Under the pieces are notes generated by a model, which worked only from the letters and a program-made list of their open reading frames with translations, ran no database searches and was not told where the DNA came from. Shown here in pieces: positions 35,728-43,780 of a stretch of 64,000 nt of DNA (the first letter of the stretch is position 1; each line of letters begins with the position of its first letter). A program made the position numbers and the translations under genes. Origin of the DNA: Lentisalinibacter orientalis. GTDB lineage: Bacteria > Pseudomonadota > Gammaproteobacteria > Steroidobacterales > Woeseiaceae. Location: the NCBI RefSeq assembly GCF_040706535.1, contig NZ_JAPDRJ010000001.1, positions 62,001 to 126,000 on the forward strand, read 5' to 3'.

Positions 35728-36701
35728 GAATCTCTCCCGCTACTTGCGTTCTTTCCAGTCGCGTCTTTCCAGTCCAGAACCATCTTCAGGCAGGCGGCAT
35801 CGCCGAACGCCGTGCGATAGGCATCGGCGGCCTCGCCGGCCGGATGTCGATGGGTGATGAGGCCGGCCAGTGACAGCCCGCCGCTCGCGACGAGATCGCG
35901 CACGGCGACCATGTCGTCGGGGCGCCATTCGGCGGCGATGCGCAGCCGGGCCTCGCGCATGAAGGCCGGCGGGAACGAGAACGAGACCGGCTCGTGATAG
36001 AAGCCGGCGAGCACGATTTCGCCGCCGGGCGCCAGCCGGGCGATCAGCTCGTCGAGGAGCGAGGCATCGCCGCTCACGTCGCAGATGACGGCATAGTCGC
36101 GGCGCTCGTCCTCGGCCGGATCCAGCACCCGGTAGCCGAGCGCGCCGCCGGCCCGGGACGGATCCTTCTCCCACACCGTCACCGGGCGGTCGCCGAGCAT
36201 CACCGCCAGGCGCGCGAGCAACCGCCCGAGCACGCCGTGGCCAATAATCAGTTCGGGCAGCGATGTCGGCGGGTCGGCGCCGGCAATGGCGTGGTAGGCC
36301 GTGGCGGCCAGCGCCAGCAGCACCGCATCTTCCTGCAAATCCTCGTCCACCGGTATGACGCGCTCGCCGGCCACGACCACCCGGGAGGCGGCGCCGCCGA
36401 ACAGCCCGCGCACCTCGCCGAAACAGCGGGCACCGGGCACGAACACGAACTCGCCGGCGCGGCGGCCGGAGGCGGGCCCGGCCTCGCGGACCACGCCGAC
36501 GGACTCGTAACCGGGGACCAGCGGATAACCCATGCCGGGGAACGGGGGCATGCGACCGGACCAGAGCAGACGCTCGGTGCCCGTGCTGATCCCGCTCCAG
36601 CGGATGTCCACCACGACGTCGCCCGCTTCGGGCGACGTCAGGTCCAGCCGGCTGAGCACCAGTTGCTCCGGTTTCTCCAGCACGACGGCAAGGGCATCCA
36701 T
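35724..36701 (-). CDS. bchC: Bacteriochlorophyllide a dehydrogenase
   Basis: The 325-residue protein is a zinc-type medium-chain dehydrogenase-like enzyme that oxidises the 3-hydroxyethyl group to acetyl in bacteriochlorophyllide synthesis. WSGISTGTERLLWSG, PLVPGYESVG and GHGVLGRLLARL (nucleotide-binding region) match BchC. ATG 36701 (MDALAVV) is used; a GTG at 36719 is in frame but overlaps the only GGAG. A PpsR-type operator and promoter precede it, so this gene begins a second transcript inside the crtEF-bch-puf unit. Confidence 0.95.
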   Translation of the reverse strand: MDALAVVLEKPEQLVLSRLDLTSPEAGDVVVDIRWSGISTGTERLLWSGRMPPFPGMGYPLVPGYESVGVVREAGPASGRRAGEFVFVPGARCFGEVRGLFGGAASRVVVAGERVIPVDEDLQEDAVLLALAATAYHAIAGADPPTSLPELIIGHGVLGRLLARLAVMLGDRPVTVWEKDPSRAGGALGYRVLDPAEDERRDYAVICDVSGDASLLDELIARLAPGGEIVLAGFYHEPVSFSFPPAFMREARLRIAAEWRPDDMVAVRDLVASGGLSLAGLITHRHPAGEAADAYRTAFGDAACLKMVLDWKDATGKNASSGRDS

Positions 36702-36757
36702 AGTCACTGAGTCACACACTCCGGCTGCCCGACACGGACAGCCTTTAACGCCTTATG

Positions 36758-36775
36758 CGTCAGTCTAGCTTGACT
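36758..36775. promoter_or_regulatory. Second PpsR-like half-consensus site before bchC
   Basis: CGTCA-N8-TGACT: the inner GTCA-N8-TGAC palindrome is perfect, the outer bases of TGT-N12-ACA are not. It covers the -10 region, 26 bases centre to centre from the upstream site. Confidence 0.45.
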
Positions 36776-36789
36776 GTCCCTATTGTCAA
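36762..36789 (-). promoter_or_regulatory. Promoter of bchC
   Basis: On the minus strand TTGACA (complement of 36784-36789) is followed after 16 bases by TAGACT (complement of 36762-36767), a good sigma70-like pair. The -35 box lies within a PpsR-type palindrome. Confidence 0.6.
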
Positions 36790-36801
36790 GTTCTATTGAC
36801 G
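36784..36801. promoter_or_regulatory. PpsR/CrtJ-type operator before bchC
   Basis: TGTCA-N8-TGACG matches TGT-N12-ACA in five of six positions, and the inner GTCA/TGAC arms are perfect. It overlaps the bchC -35 box, the classical location for repression by PpsR. Confidence 0.6.
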
Positions 36802-36823
36802 CTTTTGGTGTAAGGACTTTCGC

Positions 36824-37960
36824 CTAAGTCCGTGCGCGCTCCGCCACGATGACCCGGGTTAGCAGCGGCACCCGTGTGGGAACCGGCCGTATGCCGGTGA
36901 ATCCGGCGGTGCCGAGGAGCGAACGGAGCTCTTCGAGGGTGCGCGGCCGGCCGCTGCGCATGGCGAACAGATAGAGGCCGAAGTAGGCGTCGCCCACCGG
37001 TTCTGCGCCCCGGGTGCCGGCCATCGGTTCGGCGAGCAGGAGCCGCCCGCCCGGCTCGAGGGCCGTGTGCGCGCGGGCCAGGATCGTTGCGGCGGCGGCA
37101 TCGTCGTGATCGTGGATGACCCGCACGAGAGAGATCACATCGGCCCCGCCGGGCAGGGGGTCGTGGAGGAAATCGCCACCGGTCACCGTGGCACGCCCGC
37201 CGAGACCCGCCTCGTCGAGACGGCGCCGCGCACGCTCGGCGACCGCCGGCAGATCGAACAGTGCCAGCTGCAGGTGGGGCCAGCGCTGCCCGGCGGCGAT
37301 GAGGAAAGTGCCCTGGCCGCCGCCGACGTCCAGCAGGCGGCGACAGCGCTTCAGCGATACCGCCGCGAGCACCTCGGCGGCGACGAAGGGCTGGGAGGCC
37401 GACATGAGTTCCGAGTAGTCGGCGACGCGCTCCGCCGCGGCGCCGGCCGGCTCAGCCTCGGTGGCGTAGGCCCAGTAGGCGCCCAGCGCGGTATCGGGCC
37501 GCTCGCCGCGCAGCAATGCCAGCGGATCGGCCAGATCCGCATAGAGCAGGCGATGATGACGAACCATGGCGGCCACGCCCGGGTTGCCGCGCAGCGCCGC
37601 GCCGAGGGCACCCAGCGCATAACGCCCGTCCGGGCGCCGGCTCAGCAGCCGCAACGACGCGGCGGCGTCGAACAGGCGTGTCGCCGCGCTCTCCGGCAGG
37701 TCACAGTCCCGCGCCAGGGCGGCGCCGTCGCGGGGCCCCTCCGCCAGCCGCTCGAACAGATCCAGCTCGACGCAGGCGAACAGCACCTGGGAATAGACGA
37801 AGCCCGCGCAGAGATCGAACAGTTCCCGCGCGCGGCGACGGGCGATGGGGCGCGTAAGAGGGAAAGCCGCCGCCCAGCGCTGGAACCGGGCACTGGCGAG
37901 CAGTGCGTCGCGCCACCCGGCCAGCCTGTCCCTCAGGGCCGGCACAGGCTGCCGGACCAC
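36824..37960 (-). CDS. crtF: Demethylspheroidene/hydroxy-carotenoid O-methyltransferase
   Basis: The 378-residue SAM-dependent O-methyltransferase has a dimerisation/winged-helix N-terminal half (ELFDLCAGFVYSQVLFACVE) and a C-terminal Rossmann domain with LLDVGGGQGTF near residue 210. It methylates the tertiary hydroxyl made by CrtC, pointing to spirilloxanthin- or spheroidene-type carotenoids. It starts with GTG 37960 four bases after the crtE stop. The gene order crtE-crtF-bchC is the same as in Rhodobacter. Confidence 0.92.
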   Translation of the reverse strand: MVRQPVPALRDRLAGWRDALLASARFQRWAAAFPLTRPIARRRARELFDLCAGFVYSQVLFACVELDLFERLAEGPRDGAALARDCDLPESAATRLFDAAASLRLLSRRPDGRYALGALGAALRGNPGVAAMVRHHRLLYADLADPLALLRGERPDTALGAYWAYATEAEPAGAAAERVADYSELMSASQPFVAAEVLAAVSLKRCRRLLDVGGGQGTFLIAAGQRWPHLQLALFDLPAVAERARRRLDEAGLGGRATVTGGDFLHDPLPGGADVISLVRVIHDHDDAAAATILARAHTALEPGGRLLLAEPMAGTRGAEPVGDAYFGLYLFAMRSGRPRTLEELRSLLGTAGFTGIRPVPTRVPLLTRVIVAERART

Positions 37961-37964
37961 GGCG

Positions 37965-38837
37965 TCACGCCACCAGGCGCGCCAGGTCTTTCGGCACCAG
38001 GCGGCGGGACTCGTGGTGGATCAGATCCTCCAGGCTCTCCGCGCCGGGGCAGTCCGGTATGGCGGCGATGGCGGCGTCCACCAGTTCTTCCATCCGGCCG
38101 AGCGCGCGTGTGATGCCGAGTTCGGTGGCGGCGCTGGGACGGCCCAGCGCGGCATCGCGACCGACGGGCTTGCCGAGTTCCTCGCAATCGCCCGCGGCAT
38201 CGCGGAGGTCGTCTGCGACCTGGTAGGCCTCGCCGAGGCGCTCGCCCAGCGCCCGCCAGTGCGCGGGATCCGCATCCGAGGCGATGGCGCCGGCTTCGGT
38301 GGCGGCGACGAACAAGGCCGCCGTCTTCGCGCGGTGGTAGTCGGCCAGCACCACCCGGGGCTCGCACTCCCAGGCCTGGCCGGCCACGAGACCGGCGGGC
38401 CCGCCGACTGCACGGCTGACGGTGAGCAGCAGCGGCGCCAGGCTGCGGTCCGCGCCCGCGGCACCGTCCGCGATGACTTCGAAGGCGAGCACGATCAGTG
38501 CGTCGCCGGTGAGGAGCGCCAGCGGCTCTCCCATCGCCCGGTGCAGCGACGGCTTGCCCCGCCGGAGCGCGGCATCGTCGAAGCAGGGCATATCGTCGTG
38601 CACGAGGGAGGCACAGTGCAGCAACTCCAGCGCGGCCGCGGCGGCCACGGCCGAACGGCTCGCCTCGCTGCCGCAGGCCTCGGCGACCGCGAGACACAGC
38701 CGCGGGCGCACCCGCGCGCCGCCGGGGAAGACGGCATAATGCATCGCCTCGGCGAGCTTTGGCGGGCACTTCGGTTGCGCGCTCCCCTGCTCCAGCGCCG
38801 CAGCCAGCGCCGACTCGATCCGCGATATGCCTTCCAT
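37965..38837 (-). CDS. crtE: Geranylgeranyl diphosphate synthase
   Basis: The 290-residue polyprenyl synthase shows the first Asp-rich motif LVHDDMPCFDD near residue 80 and the second region QVADDLRDAAGD. GGARVRPRLCL near residue 40 holds the diphosphate-binding Arg. It makes GGPP for phytoene and for the bacteriochlorophyll tail. GGAGG precedes ATG 38837. It opens the crtEF part of the minus-strand unit and is divergent from crtC across a control region with a perfect PpsR palindrome. Confidence 0.95.
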   Translation of the reverse strand: MEGISRIESALAAALEQGSAQPKCPPKLAEAMHYAVFPGGARVRPRLCLAVAEACGSEASRSAVAAAAALELLHCASLVHDDMPCFDDAALRRGKPSLHRAMGEPLALLTGDALIVLAFEVIADGAAGADRSLAPLLLTVSRAVGGPAGLVAGQAWECEPRVVLADYHRAKTAALFVAATEAGAIASDADPAHWRALGERLGEAYQVADDLRDAAGDCEELGKPVGRDAALGRPSAATELGITRALGRMEELVDAAIAAIPDCPGAESLEDLIHHESRRLVPKDLARLVA

Positions 38838-38889
38838 GCCCGCCTCCAGGTAGTCACATTAGAGTGTCATGCTAGATTGTCAGATTTGG

Positions 38890-38907
38890 TGTCAGTTAGA
38901 ATAGACA
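38890..38907. promoter_or_regulatory. Perfect PpsR/CrtJ operator between crtE and crtC
   Basis: TGTCAGTTAGAATAGACA is an exact TGT-N12-ACA site. It lies between divergent crtE (start 38837) and crtC (start 38931) and could repress both. A weaker TGT-N12-TCA copy sits 25 bases away at 38865-38882. Candidate crtE promoter elements are CTGACA (complement of 38878-38883) and TAATGT (complement of 38856-38861), 16 bases apart, with low certainty. Confidence 0.7.
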
Positions 38908-38930
38908 CACGAAGAGACGGAGTCAATCGG

Positions 38931-39866
38931 TTGTCCTCGCCCTACCCGCCTTTCGACGCACCGGTCCCCGCCGACGGCTACCGCTGGTGGTATGTGGACG
39001 CGATGAGCTCCGACGGCCGCCAGGCACTGACCCTGATCGCGTTCGTCGGCAGCGTCTTCTCGCCCTGGTACGCCATGGCACGCCGGCGCTCACCAACCGA
39101 CCCTGCGGGTCACTGCGCCCTGAATGCGGTGCTGTACCGGCCGCGGTCCAAACGCTGGGCGTTCACGGAGCGGCCGGCCGAGCGGGTCGAGCGTGGCGCC
39201 GACGAGTTCCGCATCGGCCCGAGCCGGGTCCGGCGGGACGGCGAGGACCTGCTGTTCGAGATCGACGAGGTCACCGTGCCGGTGCCCACGCGCCTGCGCG
39301 GCACCGTGCGCGTGCGCCCGGAGATTCCCGGCGCGGGACCCTATGCTCTCGACGCAGACGGGCGCCACCACTGGCAGCCGCTCGCGCCCCGGGCCCGGGT
39401 GGAAGTGGACCTGTCTTCGCCCGCCTCCCGCTGGAGCGGCAGCGGCTACCTGGACAGCAACTGGGGCGACGATGCCCTGGAGCGCGACTTCGTCGGCTGG
39501 AACTGGTCGCGCATGGACGCCGGCCGGGACGCGGCCGTGCTCTACGACGCCGTCCGCCGGGACGGCAGCCGCCACTCGCTGGCGCTGCGCTTCGCCCGGG
39601 ACGGCGGTGTCGCGGATTTCGACGCGCCGCCCGCCGCGATGCTGCCCGCCACGGCCTGGCGCGTGGCGCGGACCACCCGCGCCGAGGAACCGGGCGGCGC
39701 CAGGGTGCTGCGCACGCTGGAAGACACGCCCTTCTACGCCCGCTCGATCGTCGCCGCACGGCTGTTCGGCGAGACGCTCACGGGCGTCCACGAGAGCCTG
39801 TCGCTGGATCGCTTTGCGTCCCCCTGGGTGCAGTGCCTGCTGCCCTTCCGGGCACCGCGCCGCTGA
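38931..39866 (+). CDS. crtC: Carotenoid 1,2-hydratase
   Basis: The 311-residue protein is CrtC, which adds water to the end double bond of neurosporene or lycopene-type carotenoids. YRWWYVDAMSSDGRQALTLI near the start and GSGYLDSNWGDDALERDFVGW near residue 165 are typical. No ATG or GTG is suitably placed: the best start is TTG 38931, eight bases after GGAG. The frame stays open far upstream through crtE's complement but is not coding. It acts before CrtF and a desaturase CrtD not present here. Confidence 0.88.
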   Translation: MSSPYPPFDAPVPADGYRWWYVDAMSSDGRQALTLIAFVGSVFSPWYAMARRRSPTDPAGHCALNAVLYRPRSKRWAFTERPAERVERGADEFRIGPSRVRRDGEDLLFEIDEVTVPVPTRLRGTVRVRPEIPGAGPYALDADGRHHWQPLAPRARVEVDLSSPASRWSGSGYLDSNWGDDALERDFVGWNWSRMDAGRDAAVLYDAVRRDGSRHSLALRFARDGGVADFDAPPAAMLPATAWRVARTTRAEEPGGARVLRTLEDTPFYARSIVAARLFGETLTGVHESLSLDRFASPWVQCLLPFRAPRR

Positions 39867-39871
39867 CACCA

Positions 39872-39912
39872 TGTAGGAGGGCCTTCAGGCCCGACCCGGC
39901 TGTGGGAGGGCG
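39872..39912. repeat. REP-like palindrome between crtC and crtB
   Basis: TGTAGGAGGGCCTTCAGGCC with following CGAC has the layout of gammaproteobacterial REP elements (conserved GTAGGAG head, then a hairpin, GGGCCT-TC-AGGCCC at 39879-39892). A second head-like TGTGGGAGGGC follows at 39901-39911. It occupies the tail-to-tail space of crtC and crtB and may also slow transcription from both sides. Confidence 0.65.
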
Positions 39913-39916
39913 GGGG

Positions 39917-41029
39917 TTATTCCTCGGCGACCGCCACCGCATCGCCCGGCCCGGCGCGTTCCCTGCGCTCGAGTTGCGCGAACAGGTCCAGCAGCCAGTA
40001 GGCCCAGCTTCTCAGTCCGGCCGGCTGCGGCGCCGCCGCCGGTGGCGCGGCGGCCGCGGCGTCCACCAGGAACGCGGTGGCCGGCAGGGGCGGCGCTGCA
40101 TCGTCCACGGGCGGCATCGCTGCCGAGGCGAGCCCGCGAGCCAGCAGGCGGGCCTTGCGGCTCGCCGGCACCACCGCGCGGCCGCTCACCGAATCGAGCC
40201 GGCGCCGGCGCACCTGATCGCCGATGCCGGCGTACAGGAACCGGGCTGCGTGGATGCCGGGACGACAGGTCCAGGGCAGCCGGGATATCCCCGCCTCCGC
40301 CCGGTCGTAGAGCAGGTCGGCCTCACGCAGCAGGCGTTCCACCACGCCGCCGAGGGCGCCGCAATGTGTGGGGCGGGTGAGCCACTCGTCGGGCACGATA
40401 CCGGCCTCGCGCAGCCACGACAGCGGCAGGTACAGCCGGCCCGCCCGCGCGTCCTCGCCCACGTCGCGGGCGATGTTCGACAGCTGCATGGCCACGCCCA
40501 GATCGCAGGCCCGGGCCAGCTGCTGCCGGCAGCGCACGCCCATCAGCATCGCCATCATCGTGCCGACCGTGCCTGCCACCCTCGCCGCATAGGCGTGCAG
40601 CTCCTCCAGCGTCTCGTAGCGCCGTCCCTCGGCATCCCAGCGGAAGCCCTCCAGCAGGGCGGCGGGCAGGGCCTGCGGGATGCGGTGCTCCCGCACCACG
40701 CGGGCGAAGGCGCGGTCTGCGGCGATCGGCAGGGGATCGCCGGCATAGGCGCGCTGCAGCCGGTAGTCCAGATCGGCCAGCACGGCCCGGTTGCCGCGGG
40801 TGTGGTCCGCGATCTCGTCTACGGCATCGTCGGCGAGCCGGCAGAAGGCGTAGAGGGCCGTCGCCGGTTCGCGCACCCGGCGCGGCAGCAGATAGGAGGC
40901 CGCGTGGAAGGTCCGCGAGCCGTGGCGGAGTAGCTGCCTGCACGCGGCCAGGTCGCCGTCGCCCCGCGACGGCGGCAATGCGTCGCGGAATTGAAGCCCG
41001 CCTCGCGTGCGGGTATCCAAAGTCGTCAT
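39917..41029 (-). CDS. crtB: Phytoene synthase
   Basis: The 370-residue squalene/phytoene synthase family protein condenses two GGPP. It shows YAFCRLADDAVDE (first Asp motif, near residue 60) and SNIARDVGEDARAGRLYLP (second motif). The C-terminal 80 residues, Ala/Pro-rich with a final LLDLFAQLERRE helix, resemble those of other purple-bacterial CrtB. It overlaps bchO by ATGA, so it belongs to the long bchF-to-crtB unit rather than next to a crtI gene, as is common elsewhere. Confidence 0.95.
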   Translation of the reverse strand: MTTLDTRTRGGLQFRDALPPSRGDGDLAACRQLLRHGSRTFHAASYLLPRRVREPATALYAFCRLADDAVDEIADHTRGNRAVLADLDYRLQRAYAGDPLPIAADRAFARVVREHRIPQALPAALLEGFRWDAEGRRYETLEELHAYAARVAGTVGTMMAMLMGVRCRQQLARACDLGVAMQLSNIARDVGEDARAGRLYLPLSWLREAGIVPDEWLTRPTHCGALGGVVERLLREADLLYDRAEAGISRLPWTCRPGIHAARFLYAGIGDQVRRRRLDSVSGRAVVPASRKARLLARGLASAAMPPVDDAAPPLPATAFLVDAAAAAPPAAAPQPAGLRSWAYWLLDLFAQLERRERAGPGDAVAVAEE

Positions 41030-41997
41030 CGTACGGCGCCCCCCGCCTCCACGCTCCGCGCGAAACCGACGATCAGTTCCGCCACCGTTCCCGGCTCCTC
41101 TTCGTGAGCCAGATGCCCCAGTCCCACCAGCCGCTCCACCCGGGCGCCGGGCACCAGGCGCGCGACCCGGTCGGCTTCCTGCGGCGCGACCGTGCCGTCC
41201 TGCTCGCCGACGACCAGGAGCAGCGGTACCGTCAGCTCCGGATATTGCCGGATCATCGGCGCCAGGTCCCAGCGGGACATCATGGCGATGGTAGCCGCAA
41301 CGTGTGCCGGACTGCACATGAGCCGCCGATACAGCGCCACGCCCTCGTCATCCAGCCGGGAGCCGGTGTCCCGCAGCAGGCGGGTGACGGCGCCGGGGTC
41401 GGCCGCACGGCGGGCGACCAGCCGCGGCACGAAATCCAGCCGCGCGAGCAGCCGCGCGGCCGGCGAGAACAGCTGGCCCGGCAGCCCCCGGAACGGCAGC
41501 AGCGCGCCGTTGATACTCACGACTCCGCCCGGTTCGATGCTTCCGTCCAGCACCATGCGCAACGCGATGGCCGCGCCGGCCGAATGGCCCACCACCAGCC
41601 GGGGCGATACGTCCAGCGACGCCAGCAGTGCTGCGACGGCGCCGGCCATGCCCGGCAGGGAATAGCCATCGCCGGCCGCCGCCGAGGTGAAGCCGTGACC
41701 GGGCAGATCCGGCGCCACCACCGTGAACTCGCGCGCCAGCTCCGGCAGCAGATCCCGCCAGGAATGCGTGGATGCCCCGGTGCCGTGGAGCAGCAGCGCC
41801 ACCGGGCCGTTGCCGGCCCGCTGGACGTGCCAGCGGATCCCGCCGGCCTCCACGAAGCGGCTCGCCTGCCGGTTCGGCCAGTCGCGGCCGTCGGACTCCC
41901 ATTGCAGCGTCGCGCCGGTGCGGGCGTTGCCGTCGTCCCGCCCGGCCGGAGCCAGGTCCCGGCGGGCCACCGCAACGCCGGCGTCAGGCCGCCGCAT
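41026..41997 (-). CDS. bchO: Alpha/beta hydrolase BchO, magnesium chelatase associated
   Basis: The 323-residue alpha/beta hydrolase-fold protein has LLHGTGASTHSWRDLLP (oxyanion region), VVGHSAGAAIAL with the nucleophile Ser, a late Asp in LLVVGEQDGTVAPQ and His in LVGLGHLAHEE. GRDWPNRQASRFVEAGGIRW near residue 37 is a BchO hallmark. Its biochemical role is unresolved, but it occurs with bchI and bchD. The ATG at 41997 overlaps bchD by 14 bases; the first 30 residues are poorly conserved. Confidence 0.9.
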   Translation of the reverse strand: MRRPDAGVAVARRDLAPAGRDDGNARTGATLQWESDGRDWPNRQASRFVEAGGIRWHVQRAGNGPVALLLHGTGASTHSWRDLLPELAREFTVVAPDLPGHGFTSAAAGDGYSLPGMAGAVAALLASLDVSPRLVVGHSAGAAIALRMVLDGSIEPGGVVSINGALLPFRGLPGQLFSPAARLLARLDFVPRLVARRAADPGAVTRLLRDTGSRLDDEGVALYRRLMCSPAHVAATIAMMSRWDLAPMIRQYPELTVPLLLVVGEQDGTVAPQEADRVARLVPGARVERLVGLGHLAHEEEPGTVAELIVGFARSVEAGGAVR

Positions 41998-43780
41998 GAG
42001 TGGCTCCTGCCGCCAGTTCGCCTTCCTGCCGCACGGCCCGGGACAGCGCCGCCGCGTCCGCCTGGGGCAGCGGCAGATAGCGTGCGGCCATGGCCTCGGC
42101 GAGTTCCCTCGCGTCGGGTCGCGCCCGCGGCGAGGTGTCGATCACGAGCGTGGAGAGAGCCGCCACGCGCAGCGACCGGGCCGCCTGCAGGGCGTCCTCC
42201 CGCGCTCGGGTGCGGCCGCCGACGCCGTCGCGTCCCACGTTGGCGCGGCCGTCGGTCAGGAACACGACCAGCGGCGTCTCCCCGCGGCGCCGTGCCGCCT
42301 CCGCGATGGTCAGCGAGGAATCGATGGCGGCCGCCAGCGGGGTGCCGCCGCCGCCGGGCAGTTGTGCGAGGCCGCGCTTCGCCCGCACCAGCGAGCGCGT
42401 GGGCGGCAGCAGCAGTTCGGCACCCGCCCCGCGGAATGCGATCAGCGCCACCCGGTCCCGGCGCACGTAGCAATCCGCCAGCAGGAGTTCGACGGCGCCT
42501 TTCGCCTCCGCCAGCCGGTGCATGGCGGCCGACCCGGAGGCATCCACCACGAAGATGCTCGTGGTCTCGGTGCGCTGACGGAAGCGGGTGATGCGGAAGT
42601 CGCTCTTGCGCACCTCCACCCGCGCACCGCGTTGCGCGGCGCCGCGGCCGCGGGCCGTCTCCTCCCGGCGCAGCGGCTGCCAGGGCGCGGCGGCCCGCAG
42701 GGTCTCGATCACGTTCAGGCGCGCGCCGTCCCGCAGCTCGCCGGCTCGCGCGCCGGTCGGCCGGCCGCGCAGCCGCGAGGTCTGCACGGCACCGGCCTTG
42801 CCGGCAGTGCCGGAGCGCAGCGCCCCGCCGGCCGCCAGCAGCGCATCCAGCAGCGCCGCCGGCAGTGCCGCCCGAGCCGCCTCCAGCACCTGATCCGGCA
42901 GCGGGCCGTCGGGGATGCCCTCCTCCTGACGCTCTTCCGGCGGCGAGTCGGGCTCCCGGTCTTCGGGCCGGTCCTCGGGCCGTTCTTCTTCCTCGGTCTC
43001 CGTCTGCGGGAGACGGGTGGCACGGGGCGCCAGCACGAGCCGTGCGGCGCCGGCGGCGTCCTCGTCCGTCACCTCGTCGCGACCGGCCAGCGCGGCCAGC
43101 GCCCGGGCGGCCCGCAGCGCCAGCAGGGAGGCACGCAGCGAATCCACGCCAAGGGCGAGCGCCGCCCCGCAGAGTGCCTCGGCGTAGCGCTCGTCGGCCG
43201 TGACGCCGGGCAGCACGCGGCGGGCGGCCTCGATCCGGCCGGGGGTGCATCCGGCGGGCACCTCGCGGGTCTCGCGATAGCCGATCGCGCTCAGGTCGAG
43301 GTGGAATGCCAGCCGGTCGCGCAGGGCGGCGGCCGGCTGCTCGTCCTCGTCCAGCCCTTCGTCCAGCGCCACGATGCCGACGCGGGCCGCCTGCCGCGCA
43401 GCAATCCCGTCCCGTTCCAGGACCACCCGGCCGGTGTCCAGCGCCGCTGTGAGGTGGGCGACGGTGGCGCGCTCCGCCCGTTCGGCGGAGGTCAGCAGCA
43501 GCACGCCGCCGTCGGCCTCGGCCAGCAGCCCCGACTCCGCCACCGGCCGTCCCTGACCCAGCGTCGCGGCGAGGTCGAGGCCGCCCAGCAGGCGCGCCTC
43601 GGTGACGTGCACCGGTATCCGGCGGAACGGTGTCCCGGCCGGCAGCAGGCTGCGCAAAACCCGGAGCCACTCGTCCCTGACCGGGCCCGCGTGGGCCCTG
43701 AGATTCATGCCGCCGAAACCCGCCGGATCCATCGCGAACAGACACGCGGCCCGCAGCGCGTCGGACCAGGCGGCGCTCAC
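41984..43780 (-). CDS. bchD: Magnesium chelatase subunit D
   Basis: The 598-residue protein has a degenerate AAA-like N-terminal half without a proper Walker A, an acidic Pro/Glu linker near residue 260 (ETEEEERPEDRPEDREP), and a C-terminal von Willebrand A domain with MIDAS motif FVVDASGSAAMHR and FLTDGRANVG. With BchI and BchH it inserts Mg into protoporphyrin IX. The start is GTG 43780, overlapping the bchI stop (GTGA); the longer open frame reaches into bchI and is not used. Confidence 0.93.
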   Translation of the reverse strand: MSAAWSDALRAACLFAMDPAGFGGMNLRAHAGPVRDEWLRVLRSLLPAGTPFRRIPVHVTEARLLGGLDLAATLGQGRPVAESGLLAEADGGVLLLTSAERAERATVAHLTAALDTGRVVLERDGIAARQAARVGIVALDEGLDEDEQPAAALRDRLAFHLDLSAIGYRETREVPAGCTPGRIEAARRVLPGVTADERYAEALCGAALALGVDSLRASLLALRAARALAALAGRDEVTDEDAAGAARLVLAPRATRLPQTETEEEERPEDRPEDREPDSPPEERQEEGIPDGPLPDQVLEAARAALPAALLDALLAAGGALRSGTAGKAGAVQTSRLRGRPTGARAGELRDGARLNVIETLRAAAPWQPLRREETARGRGAAQRGARVEVRKSDFRITRFRQRTETTSIFVVDASGSAAMHRLAEAKGAVELLLADCYVRRDRVALIAFRGAGAELLLPPTRSLVRAKRGLAQLPGGGGTPLAAAIDSSLTIAEAARRRGETPLVVFLTDGRANVGRDGVGGRTRAREDALQAARSLRVAALSTLVIDTSPRARPDARELAEAMAARYLPLPQADAAALSRAVRQEGELAAGATHAAA

